A DNA stretch of 64,000 bases, from the NCBI GenBank assembly GCA_903860975.1, contig CAIOSI010000017.1, positions 161,540 to 225,539 on the forward strand, read 5' to 3'. A program made the translations under genes and the position numbers. Position 1 is the stretch's first letter. Each line of letters begins with the position of its first letter. Origin of the DNA: an uncultured Alphaproteobacteria bacterium. Lineage in GTDB: Bacteria > Pseudomonadota > Alphaproteobacteria > Caulobacterales > Caulobacteraceae. Positions 43,980-52,175 of the stretch are shown piece after piece. The notes under the pieces are model-generated. The model was not told the origin of the DNA and ran no database searches. It worked only from the letters and a program-made list of their open reading frames with translations.

Positions 43980-45566
43980 TCAGCAATCGATTTTTCTGGA
44001 AACGACCGCCGATCCCGCCGCGCCGGTGACCCAGCCATGGAAAGCGGCGGAAAATTTCCCGGCGTCCGAGCCTGCCACCACGATGTGGATGAACTTGTCA
44101 TTGGCGAACTTCGGGGCCGGCGCAGCCAGCTGCGCCTCGGTCATCTTAGCGGCGGAGGCCAGCGAGATCCCGGCCCCTGAAATGTCGTTGGAGACCATTT
44201 CGCGCAACGGGCGAGACGTCACCGCCTGGATCCGCTCGCGCAGCCGAGCCTTGGAGTATTCCCCCTCGGACATCAGCGTCCGAACGTGTTCCGGGCACAC
44301 CACCAGCAGCGCGTCGACCGGCATGTGATGAATCTTGGAGAGGAATACGCCCTCCAGACCAAGACCCAGCGTGCCGGCGATCTGGTCGGGCTTGCGGGAC
44401 TCCTGGTCAACAATCTGCACAGGGCCGCTGGTCATTGCAAACGCCGTCACAACCGAATCATCGCGCTGGAAGCCGCGCTCCACATGCAGGGGATCCCAGG
44501 GCGAGCCCTCCTCCCATTCTGCGAAGCACATGGTGAACTTCATCGGGCTGCTCAGGGTCGAGCGGTCCACGCCTCCCGGCCGGGCCCCGCCCAGGTTCCG
44601 GACCACCAAGCGCAGCGCACGGCCGATGGTGGCGTTGGCGCGGTTGCCGTTGCCGAGCGCGGCCAGCTTCATATTCATGCCGATCCGATGGCGGATCGGG
44701 CCGCTGACCACCAACACCGGCGAGGCGCCCATGGTGGTGGCGGTTACGCCGTGCATGTTGAACTCGTCGGTGCAGACGGCCTCAACAGCAGCGATCACGA
44801 CCGGCAGGTACTCGGGCCTGCAGCCGGCCATGACCGCGTTGATGGCGATCTTCTCGACGGTGGCCGGTGCCATGTTCGGCGGAACGACTGCCACGATATC
44901 CTGGGGATCGCGGGTCGTACCCGACAGCATGCGAAGCACCCGCTCCGGGGTCGGCGGGACAACCGGTAGGCCGTCGCTGAAACCCTGGTCGAACATGAAT
45001 TCGTCGATGTCGTCGGCGCTGGCGATCTCGATTCGACGTGCCCGGATCGGGCTGCCCTGGGCCTCGGCCAGCAGACGCTCGTGGATATCGGGGTCGAGGT
45101 GCTTGGAGCCGCACCCGGGACGCCAGTCCGGCAGGTCGGCCCACGCCAGCGGCGCGCCCGGTGCCTTCAGCTCTTCAGCGATCTGTTGGGCGAGGGCTTC
45201 CCATTCCTGTCGGACGAACCCTTCGAGCGGCGCGCGCGACGCGCCATCAGCCCCGATCCAGTAAACCGCCGGCACGATGTCGAAGCCCCAGGCCAGAGAG
45301 GTCCTGAGAGCACTGTCGTCCAGGATCGGCAGGGTCAGGCCGTGGCGATCCTTCAAGATGGCGTTGCCGTCGGCTGACTGCCCCAGCATCCAGACGTCGG
45401 CCAGATCGCCCCAGACACGGTGGAACGCCTCCAGGACCGGCGCGGCCAGGTTGCAGGTGTTGCAGTCTTCTTTCACAAAACAGATCAGGCTGGGCCGTCC
45501 CGTGGGAAATGTCCGGGCCTCGCCCGTCATGTCGCGCAGCGAAAAAGCCAGAGAGGTCGCGTTCAT
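43980..45566 (-). CDS. Thioredoxin-fold partner protein of the UGSC selenoprotein
   Basis: 528 residues. N-terminal thioredoxin-like domain (1-130) with a CxxC redox site (VKEDCNTCNLAAPVLEAF, Cys35/Cys38), then a large second domain beginning near 180 with FSDGLPVVPPTPERVLRM and containing INAVMAGCRPEYLPVVIAA, NMHGVTATTMGASPVLVVSG and NRANATIGRALRLVVRNLGG. The second domain is a conserved unknown; I recognise no catalytic family. It ends Cys-TGA-TAA, 31 nt before the selenoprotein start. The CxxC and its position suggest electron transfer to the Sec centre, which is inference. Confidence 0.8.
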   Translation of the reverse strand: MNATSLAFSLRDMTGEARTFPTGRPSLICFVKEDCNTCNLAAPVLEAFHRVWGDLADVWMLGQSADGNAILKDRHGLTLPILDDSALRTSLAWGFDIVPAVYWIGADGASRAPLEGFVRQEWEALAQQIAEELKAPGAPLAWADLPDWRPGCGSKHLDPDIHERLLAEAQGSPIRARRIEIASADDIDEFMFDQGFSDGLPVVPPTPERVLRMLSGTTRDPQDIVAVVPPNMAPATVEKIAINAVMAGCRPEYLPVVIAAVEAVCTDEFNMHGVTATTMGASPVLVVSGPIRHRIGMNMKLAALGNGNRANATIGRALRLVVRNLGGARPGGVDRSTLSSPMKFTMCFAEWEEGSPWDPLHVERGFQRDDSVVTAFAMTSGPVQIVDQESRKPDQIAGTLGLGLEGVFLSKIHHMPVDALLVVCPEHVRTLMSEGEYSKARLRERIQAVTSRPLREMVSNDISGAGISLASAAKMTEAQLAAPAPKFANDKFIHIVVAGSDAGKFSAAFHGWVTGAAGSAVVSRKIDC

Positions 45567-45593
45567 GGGGCCATCCTCATCGTGCGTAGCGAG

Positions 45594-45685
45594 CGGAGGT
45601 GGATGGGAATCGAACCCACCACACGCCTTTGGGACGTGTCACTGGTTTTGAAGACCAGGGAAGCCACCAGACTCCAGTCACCTCC
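45594..45685 (-). tRNA. selC: tRNA-Sec (anticodon TCA)
   Basis: 92 nt without encoded CCA. Acceptor stem GGAGGTG / CACCTCC, anticodon stem CTGGT / ACCAG with loop CTTCAAA (anticodon TCA at 45649-45651), a long variable arm (ACACG / CGTGT) and a T arm GTGGG-TTCGATT-CCCAT. Length, long extra arm and UGA-reading anticodon match bacterial tRNA-Sec. It sits 14 nt after the selB stop and 27 nt before the next start codon, so it is probably processed from a polycistronic RNA. Confidence 0.95.
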
Positions 45686-45699
45686 AACGCGCCCCTACA

Positions 45700-47631
45700 C
45701 TAGAGCGGGTTACCTGGAACGCCGAAGCGGTTTTGTGCGTCGGCAACCTGACGCATGTCGCCGTGCCGTACGGTCGCGCCACGGGTATCGAAGAATTCCA
45801 GCGCGGGCACGATGAACTTCCGCGATGTCGCCAGCGCCGCCCGCGCCTCTCCGGTGGTGAACGCGGCGGGCGGCGGGAAGGCGAGCCTGAGGGCCTCGAG
45901 CGCCTCATCCAGCGCCTCGGTGTGGAAGGCCAGGGTCTGGCGCAGCGCGACATTGCGCATGGACACAAGCCGCCCGGACTCGACCAGGAGGCTTAGAAGG
46001 GCGCTACCGTCTGCGCCAGCCTCAGCGAAACCGCCAACGTCCGGCGGCGTCATGCCTCCCGTCCGAAACGCGGCTTCGATCTGGCGCAGGCGCGCCAGCG
46101 CAGCCGCCGGGAGGGCTGCGAATGGGTCATGATCAGGAAGCGATACCTGTCCGGCCCTGAGCCGAATCTCGCCGTCCGCGGCCAGGCGTGTCTCGACATA
46201 AGCCCTGAGCGCGGCCGGCATCTTCCGATCGAGACCGCCGCGGACCGCACCCAGCGAGACCGATGCCCGCGTTGGCTGCTGGCGGTGAGCCTCGGCGAGC
46301 CAGTGCAAATAAGCGCCTCGCGCGTCAGCGACCGCCGCACCTGTCCCCATGAGGTCGCCATCGAGGGCTTCGAAGACGGTGCCCAGATGATGGCGGACCT
46401 CCGCGGCTGGTCGCCGCGACAGGGACGCGGCCTCAGCCACAGACACCGCACCGCACTTCGCCAGTTCTGAAGCGATCTCGTCCAGGCTGCCCCCAATGAC
46501 GGCACTCAGCAGGGCGAAGCGAGCCTCCTTCGTTGCGATCCGCAGCGCCGGCGCGGCTGGGTCCAGCACCACAAGGCCTCCGATCGTCTCGACGGGGGAA
46601 GGCCGTCGCAAGATGGCGCGCTGGCCGGCATAGGCGATCACGGGCGCGGAGAACCGCAATTGGGCCAGCCCACGTTCGCCCGGCGCGATTGTGGTCGCCG
46701 CGATCAGCCGCACCTTGCCGATGTCCTGGCGCGCGCCCCACATCACCCGCACCTCGTCCGACGACTTGAGGGGTCGGGCGCTGTCCGGTGCGACGGTGAG
46801 GTCGACATCGACGAGCAAGCTGGATGCGAAGGCGCTTGGCGCGCAAAGGACTTCGCCGACTTTCACGTCTTGGGCGGACACGCCGCGCAGGCCAACCGCC
46901 ACCCGTCCGCCGGGTTGGGCGATTTCGGTGCTCCGCCCGTGGACCTGCAGCTGGCGCAGGCTCACCCTTCGCCCTGACGGTTCGAGCACAGCCTCCGCCC
47001 CCGCCGCCAGTGCGCCGCCCTGCAAGGTGCCGGTCGCGACCGTTCCGGCCCCCGAGACGCTAAACACCCGATCCAAAGCCAGATAGGGGCCAAGCAGCCG
47101 ATCGGGCGAAGGACTTCGCGCGCTCAGCGCTTGCAGGGCCTCGTGGAGCGAGTCGAGCCCGACGCCGGTCAGCGACGAACAGAACAACACCGGCTCGCGT
47201 GAGAGGAAGGTATCCTCCAGTTCTTCGGCGATCTGTTGTTGAACGCCAGGCCAGGCGTGTTTGGCCAGCAGATCGGCCTTGGTAACCGCCACGACCCCGG
47301 TGCGCAGGCCCAGGAGACCTGCGATACGCAGATGTTCTCGGGTCTGGCGTCCGAACCCCTCGGTGGCCGACACGACCAAAAGGGCGGCTCGCGCGCCGGT
47401 GACGCCCATGATCATGGCTCGGATGAAGTCCTCGTGCCCCGGGGCATCGACGAAATCGATCCCGCCTGAGGTATAGTCGCGCCACGCAAAACCCAGGGTG
47501 ATCGAGAGCCCTCGTAACCGTTCTTCGGGCAGCCGGTCGGTCTCGAGGCCTGTGAGCGCCCGGACCAGCGCGGTCTTGCCATGATTGACATGGCCGATCA
47601 CCGCAACGCTGAGGGGTGCTGTTGCGGTCAT
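45700..47631 (-). CDS. selB: Selenocysteine-specific elongation factor SelB
   Basis: 643 residues. The GTPase domain begins VAVIGHVNHGKTALVRALTG (P-loop); the usual follow-on motifs are DAPGHEDFIRAMIMG and TKADLL. It continues with EF-Tu-like domains 2 and 3 (VFSVSGAGTVATGTLQGG) and a C-terminal part of about 260 residues with winged-helix repeats that bind SECIS. The switch-I sequence GLSITLGFAW is the SelB form of the G2 region. It is the first gene of a minus-strand run selB, tRNA-Sec, partner, UGSC selenoprotein, and divergent from selA across a short intergenic region. Confidence 0.95.
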   Translation of the reverse strand: MTATAPLSVAVIGHVNHGKTALVRALTGLETDRLPEERLRGLSITLGFAWRDYTSGGIDFVDAPGHEDFIRAMIMGVTGARAALLVVSATEGFGRQTREHLRIAGLLGLRTGVVAVTKADLLAKHAWPGVQQQIAEELEDTFLSREPVLFCSSLTGVGLDSLHEALQALSARSPSPDRLLGPYLALDRVFSVSGAGTVATGTLQGGALAAGAEAVLEPSGRRVSLRQLQVHGRSTEIAQPGGRVAVGLRGVSAQDVKVGEVLCAPSAFASSLLVDVDLTVAPDSARPLKSSDEVRVMWGARQDIGKVRLIAATTIAPGERGLAQLRFSAPVIAYAGQRAILRRPSPVETIGGLVVLDPAAPALRIATKEARFALLSAVIGGSLDEIASELAKCGAVSVAEAASLSRRPAAEVRHHLGTVFEALDGDLMGTGAAVADARGAYLHWLAEAHRQQPTRASVSLGAVRGGLDRKMPAALRAYVETRLAADGEIRLRAGQVSLPDHDPFAALPAAALARLRQIEAAFRTGGMTPPDVGGFAEAGADGSALLSLLVESGRLVSMRNVALRQTLAFHTEALDEALEALRLAFPPPAAFTTGEARAALATSRKFIVPALEFFDTRGATVRHGDMRQVADAQNRFGVPGNPL

Positions 47632-47759
47632 CCCAAGGGGCGCGTGACGGGCGAGAACATCGGTAATTGCCTACGGCGAACCGTCCCAGCCGTCACCCGT
47701 CTAGCTTGCCCCAGCTCTTGCGAGACCTGTAAAGTCCACCATCAAAGGGAGACTTAACC

Positions 47760-49166
47760 GTCGCGCTCAAGGCCCCCCCGATCGGCAATACGGACCCACG
47801 CCGCCGCCTGCCCGCGGTGGGGGCAGTCTGTGCTGACCCCGCCGCCCGTCCGCTGGAGGCTCGTTTCGGGGCGCCAGCCGTTGCCAAGGCCGTGCGCGCC
47901 GTGCTGGCGCAGGCCAGGACCCAGCTCTCGATCGATCCCCTCGCCGTTCCCTCCATCGCCGGCTTGCTAGAAGCCGCGGGGTGCCGGCTGGCGGATGGCG
48001 CGCGTGAGACGCTATTTCCGGTGATCAACGCCACCGGCGTGGTGATCCACACCAACCTCGGCAGGGCCCCGTTGGCGCCGGAGGCTGTCGCTGCAGCCAT
48101 TGCGGCCGGCGGCTATGGTAACCTCGAGCTGGACCTGGATAGCGGTCGCCGCTCATCGCGCCATGATCACCTCGATGGCCTCATCGCCGAGGTGTCCGGC
48201 GCTGAGGCTGGGCTGGCGGTCAACAACTGCGCCGGTGCCGTCTTGCTGGCGCTGGCCGCGGTCGCCCAGGGCGCGCCCGTCATTGTCTCGCGCGGCGAGC
48301 TGGTGGAGATCGGCGGCGGGTTCCGGGTGCCCGATGTCGTATCCCAGAGCGGCTCGGCGCTGGTCGAGGTGGGTACAACCAACCGGACGCACCTTAGGGA
48401 CTATGAGCAGGCGCTTGGCGATCACCCGGACGCCAAGGTGATCCTGCGAACCCATCCCAGCAATTTCCGCATCACCGGATTCACCGCCGCCCCGGCCCTC
48501 GATACTTTGGCCCACTTTGCTCACGCCCACGGACTGCTGCTGGTCGAGGACCTGGGCGGCGGGGCGCTGGTCGACCTGTCGCCTTACGGAATCGCCGACG
48601 AGCCGACGGTGCAGGCCAGTCTCCAGGCCGGAGCCGACCTGGTGCTGTTCAGCGGCGACAAGCTTCTAGGCGGACCCCAGGCCGGGATCGCCGCCGGCCG
48701 CCGTGAGCTGGTCGAGCGGCTGGCGAGTCATCCGCTGGCCCGAGCGCTGCGTCTGGACAAGCTATCCCTCGCAGCCCTGGCCGCCACGCTGCGACTCTAT
48801 CTCCCGCCGGCCGATCCAACCGAGCGTGTGCCCGTTCTGCGAATGCTAACCCAGCCAGCCGAGGCCGTGGCGGCGCGCGCTGAGGCGCTCATGAGCCGGA
48901 TCGCAGGCTTTCCCGCGCTGGAGGCCGAAATTCGCGAAACACTCAGTTACGCGGGCGGCGGCGCCATGCCGATGCACGCACTCCCTGGCCGAGCCGTCGC
49001 CCTGCGCAGCGCCCGCTTCAGCGCCGAGGATCTGGCTTGGCGCCTGCGCACCGGTGCGACGCCGGTTCTTGGCCGCATCGAGCAAGACCTGGTCCTGCTC
49101 GAGCTGCGGACAATCGCCGATGCAGAGATTCCCACGCTGGCCGAAGCCATCTGCGCCGCATCCTGA
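47760..49166 (+). CDS. selA: L-seryl-tRNA(Sec) selenium transferase SelA
   Basis: PLP enzyme converting Ser-tRNA(Sec) to Sec-tRNA(Sec) with selenophosphate. VVIHTNLGRAPLAPEAV and NLELDLDSGRRSSRHDHL are SelA hallmarks; the PLP-binding Lys is in LFSGDKLLGGPQAG. The first ordinary start is a GTG at 47817, but the typical N-terminus (DPRRRLPAVGAV) lies before it. An AGGGAGAC site precedes a GTC at 47760, so the start may be non-canonical or the ORF 449-468 residues long. SelD, which makes selenophosphate, is not in the window. Confidence 0.93.
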   Translation, partial: VALKAPPIGNTDPRRRLPAVGAVCADPAARPLEARFGAPAVAKAVRAVLAQARTQLSIDPLAVPSIAGLLEAAGCRLADGARETLFPVINATGVVIHTNLGRAPLAPEAVAAAIAAGGYGNLELDLDSGRRSSRHDHLDGLIAEVSGAEAGLAVNNCAGAVLLALAAVAQGAPVIVSRGELVEIGGGFRVPDVVSQSGSALVEVGTTNRTHLRDYEQALGDHPDAKVILRTHPSNFRITGFTAAPALDTLAHFAHAHGLLLVEDLGGGALVDLSPYGIADEPTVQASLQAGADLVLFSGDKLLGGPQAGIAAGRRELVERLASHPLARALRLDKLSLAALAATLRLYLPPADPTERVPVLRMLTQPAEAVAARAEALMSRIAGFPALEAEIRETLSYAGGGAMPMHALPGRAVALRSARFSAEDLAWRLRTGATPVLGRIEQDLVLLELRTIADAEIPTLAEAICAAS

Positions 49167-49351
49167 GACGGTCTGGCCAGGGCCTCGTCAAATTGCGCGA
49201 TGGAGGCCGTATTCAGGGTCGCAGGTGACCCCATCGCGGGCCGACGCTGACGGAAGACGGTCGCAAAGACAGACGACGAAAATCCGGCCTTCGCAGCCCG
49301 CAAGTTCTGCGGAAAACTCACCCTGACTTTATCCTTAGGCCCGCCCAGCCG

Positions 49352-50116
49352 CTATCCAGCGAAACGCCGGTTCAGCTTGCGCATGCCGCCGATCCAACGG
49401 CCGTAGTCGGCCGTCTTGTGGCGCATGTAGGTCAAAACTTCCGGGTGCGGCAGGATCAGGAAGTCTTCAGCTTCGATCGACTTCACCACCACCTCGGCCA
49501 GGTCGTCCGGCTCCATCATCCCATCGATGCTGGCAACGCCGTCGGGATTGCCTGCCGTCATCGCCGTTCGCACCGCCTGGGGACAAAGCACCGAGACCTT
49601 GATCCCCTGGTCGCCGTGTGTGATCGCCAGCCATTCTGCGAGGCCGACCGCAGCGTGCTTGGTTACCGCATAGGGCGCAGAGCCGATCTGCGACAGAAGG
49701 CCCGCGGCCGAAGCTGTGTTGAGCAGGTAGCCGCCGCCGCGCGCGGTCATCAGCGGGACGAGATGGCGGGCCGCCCAGACATGGGCCATGACGTTGATGT
49801 CCCAGATTCGCTGCCAGTCCTCATTCGGGGTCTCCGCGCCGCCACCGACGCCGATGCCTGCGTTGGAACAGAACAGGTCGATCGGCCCGTGATCGCGTTC
49901 CACGGTCTCGATCAGGCTCTGGATGTCAGCTTCCCGGGACACGTCCACTGTGATGGCTACGCCCTTGATCCCGACCGCTGTCGCCTTTGCCCCGGCCTCG
50001 TCACGGTCAGCGCAGACGATGAGCTTCGCGCCCTCGGCGGCGAACCGCTGGGCCATGGCACGCCCGATGCCGCTTGCGGCCCCCGTCACCACGATGATCT
50101 TGTCGTTGAGTTTCAT
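49352..50116 (-). CDS. Short-chain dehydrogenase/reductase
   Basis: 254 residues, classical SDR. NAD(P)-binding VVTGAASGIGRAMAQRF (TGxxxGIG), NAG motif in FCSNAGIGVGGG, and catalytic Ser-Tyr-Lys: LLNTASAAGLL, then YAVTKHAAVGLAEWLA. The N-D-R pattern (ADRDEAGAKA) after beta2 suggests NAD rather than NADP. Oxidoreductase of unknown alcohol/ketone substrate. Monocistronic, convergent with selA. Confidence 0.9.
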   Translation of the reverse strand: MKLNDKIIVVTGAASGIGRAMAQRFAAEGAKLIVCADRDEAGAKATAVGIKGVAITVDVSREADIQSLIETVERDHGPIDLFCSNAGIGVGGGAETPNEDWQRIWDINVMAHVWAARHLVPLMTARGGGYLLNTASAAGLLSQIGSAPYAVTKHAAVGLAEWLAITHGDQGIKVSVLCPQAVRTAMTAGNPDGVASIDGMMEPDDLAEVVVKSIEAEDFLILPHPEVLTYMRHKTADYGRWIGGMRKLNRRFAG

Positions 50117-50163
50117 GGCGTCTCGCTTCCCTTTTTCGCGTGTTGGCGACGCCCTTAGCGGAT

Positions 50164-50802
50164 TTAGCGCCAGGCGAACACAGGCTGCTCCAGGTGGGCC
50201 ACGCGGGTTACCCGCCCGGCGGCCAATTCGCGCAGCTGGTAGACCAGCGCCGCCGTCGGCGCATGGATGTGTTCATCACCTCCCTGCGCGCCAAGATGTA
50301 GGCGGATCACTGGACGGTCGCTTTGCGGGATCGCCTCAAAGGTGACCGCGTCCGCTCGCCCGATGTGGTCAAGTCGGATGTGATGGGCCGAGGCCACCTC
50401 GTCGGGGTTCGGCGCAAGGCCGATCGCGTCGTCCAGCCAGATCACGACCGGCGACACCAAATAGCCGGAACGCGTCGGGTAATCGTCGAGCACGCCTAGG
50501 ATGCTCCCAAGCGGAGGACTGAGGCCCAGTTCCTCTTCCAGTTCGCGCAGCGCCGCCTGCTCCAGGCTCTCTCCCGGATCGCATCGCCCGCCCGGCAACG
50601 CCCATTGTCCCGGATGCGCACGCAACCCCGCAGCGCGCCGGGTCAGCAGGAAGGCCGTCTCGCCTGACCCGTCCTCGGCGGCCGTCAATGCGATCGCCAC
50701 CGCCGCAGGCTTCAGCCCAGCGCCGTCCTGTGTGATGCGCGGAAAAGCCCGGCAGCGTGCAGACAGGACTGTGCGGAATGTCGCGTCGAAGGGATAGCTC
50801 AT
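50164..50802 (-). CDS. NUDIX hydrolase (CoA pyrophosphohydrolase-like)
   Basis: 212 residues from the Met at 50802, chosen because the longer frame upstream has no family resemblance. The NUDIX box is GGRCDPGESLEQAALRELEE followed by ELG, matching G-x5-E-x7-R-E-U-x-E-E-x-G-U. The preceding ARRAAGLRAHPGQWALPGG is reminiscent of CoA-type NUDIX members (NUDT7/8-like), but the substrate is not certain. It hydrolyses a nucleoside-diphosphate linkage with Mg2+. It ends 47 nt upstream of the SDR start on the same strand. Confidence 0.87.
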   Translation of the reverse strand: MSYPFDATFRTVLSARCRAFPRITQDGAGLKPAAVAIALTAAEDGSGETAFLLTRRAAGLRAHPGQWALPGGRCDPGESLEQAALRELEEELGLSPPLGSILGVLDDYPTRSGYLVSPVVIWLDDAIGLAPNPDEVASAHHIRLDHIGRADAVTFEAIPQSDRPVIRLHLGAQGGDEHIHAPTAALVYQLRELAAGRVTRVAHLEQPVFAWR

Positions 50803-50938
50803 CGTCCCTTCGCTACGCCCGCTGAGGGGCCTCGAGAACCCTTTCCCTGCGAAACCAGAAAAATGACGGTTAGCGGACCCTACGGCGCCTGTGCTTGAAT
50901 TGTGAAATACCGCGAACGCGAGCCCAGGAACCGACCCC

Positions 50939-51913
50939 ATGAAGACCCGCATCACTGAACTCTTCGGCATCGAGCACCCGATTCTTCAGGGCGGCATGCA
51001 CATGGTCGGCTATGCCGAGATGGCCGCGGCCGTCTCCAATGCCGGTGGTCTGGGCATTATCACAGGCCTTACGCAGGGCACGCCGGCAAACCTCACCAGA
51101 GAGATCGCCCGGTGCCGGGACATGACCGACAAGCCGTTCGGCGTGAACCTGACCTTTCTGCCGGCCGTCACACCGCCGGACTATCCGGGTTTCGTCGAAG
51201 CGATCGTCAAGAGTGGCGTCAAGGCGGTCGAGACCGCCGGCAACAACCCGCAAAAATGGCTACCTGCGCTCAAGGAGGCCGGGATCAAGGTGATCCACAA
51301 ATGCACCTCTGTGCGCCACTCGCTCAAGGCCGAGGCGATCGGCTGCGATGCGGTCAGCGTCGACGGCTTCGAATGCGGCGGCCACCCCGGCGAAGACGAC
51401 GTCGGCAACTGGGTGTTGCTGCCCCGTGCGGCGGAGGAGCTGAAGATCCCGTTTGTCGCCTCGGGCGGGTGTGCGACGGGAAGCCAGCTGGTGGCGGCTC
51501 TGGCCCTGGGCGCGGAGGGCATGAACATGGGCACCCGCTTCATGGCCACAACGGAAGCGCCGATTCATGACAACGTAAAGCAGGCGATCCTGGCTGCCAG
51601 CGAATTGGACACGCGGCTGATCATGCGCCCGTTGCGCAATACCGAACGGGTCCTGACCAACGCCGGCGTTGAGCGCCTTCTGGAGAAGGAGCGGTCGCTA
51701 GGGGACAAGATCACCTTCGCCGATATCGCCCCCGAGGTGGCCGGCGTCTATCCAGCGATCATGAAGGACGGTGACATGAACGCCGGCGGCTGGAGCTGCG
51801 GCATGGTTGTGGGCCTGATCCACGACATCCCGACCTGCAAGCAGCTGATCGACGCCATCATGGCCGACGCCGAGGCGATCATCGGCAAGCGCCTGGCTAT
51901 GTTCGCTGCCTGA
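50939..51913 (+). CDS. Nitronate monooxygenase / NAD(P)H-dependent FMN oxidoreductase
   Basis: 324 residues with the TIM-barrel fold of the NMO/2-nitropropane dioxygenase family: FGIEHPILQGGMHMVGYAEMA, NAGGLGIITGLTQGT, PFGVNLTFLPAV and the FMN-phosphate loop VASGGCATGSQLVAALALGA, then GMNMGTRFMATTEAP. Nitronate oxidation or enoyl-reductase-like reactions are both possible; the many family members are not separable from sequence here. Divergent from the NUDIX gene. Confidence 0.88.
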   Translation: MKTRITELFGIEHPILQGGMHMVGYAEMAAAVSNAGGLGIITGLTQGTPANLTREIARCRDMTDKPFGVNLTFLPAVTPPDYPGFVEAIVKSGVKAVETAGNNPQKWLPALKEAGIKVIHKCTSVRHSLKAEAIGCDAVSVDGFECGGHPGEDDVGNWVLLPRAAEELKIPFVASGGCATGSQLVAALALGAEGMNMGTRFMATTEAPIHDNVKQAILAASELDTRLIMRPLRNTERVLTNAGVERLLEKERSLGDKITFADIAPEVAGVYPAIMKDGDMNAGGWSCGMVVGLIHDIPTCKQLIDAIMADAEAIIGKRLAMFAA

Positions 51914-52175
51914 GAAGACTGCGTTCCAGCCTTGGAGCGCCCCTGACCGAGGCCAAGCCCCGCTGTCCTGGACGGGTCAGCGGGCGATGGTCATGACCGG
52001 TCCCGCCGCAGCTTCACCTCAAACCCCAACTTGCCGTCGTCGCCTATCCGGTCGGGGGGTTTTGCAGACTGTGCGGGGTGCAGATCGCCAAAGGTCCTTC
52101 AAACTGGCGACCAGAGGTTGCTTCAACGCTGGAGCAGAACGCTCGGTTGCCGTCGCTCCGAACGGCGACGGCGCC

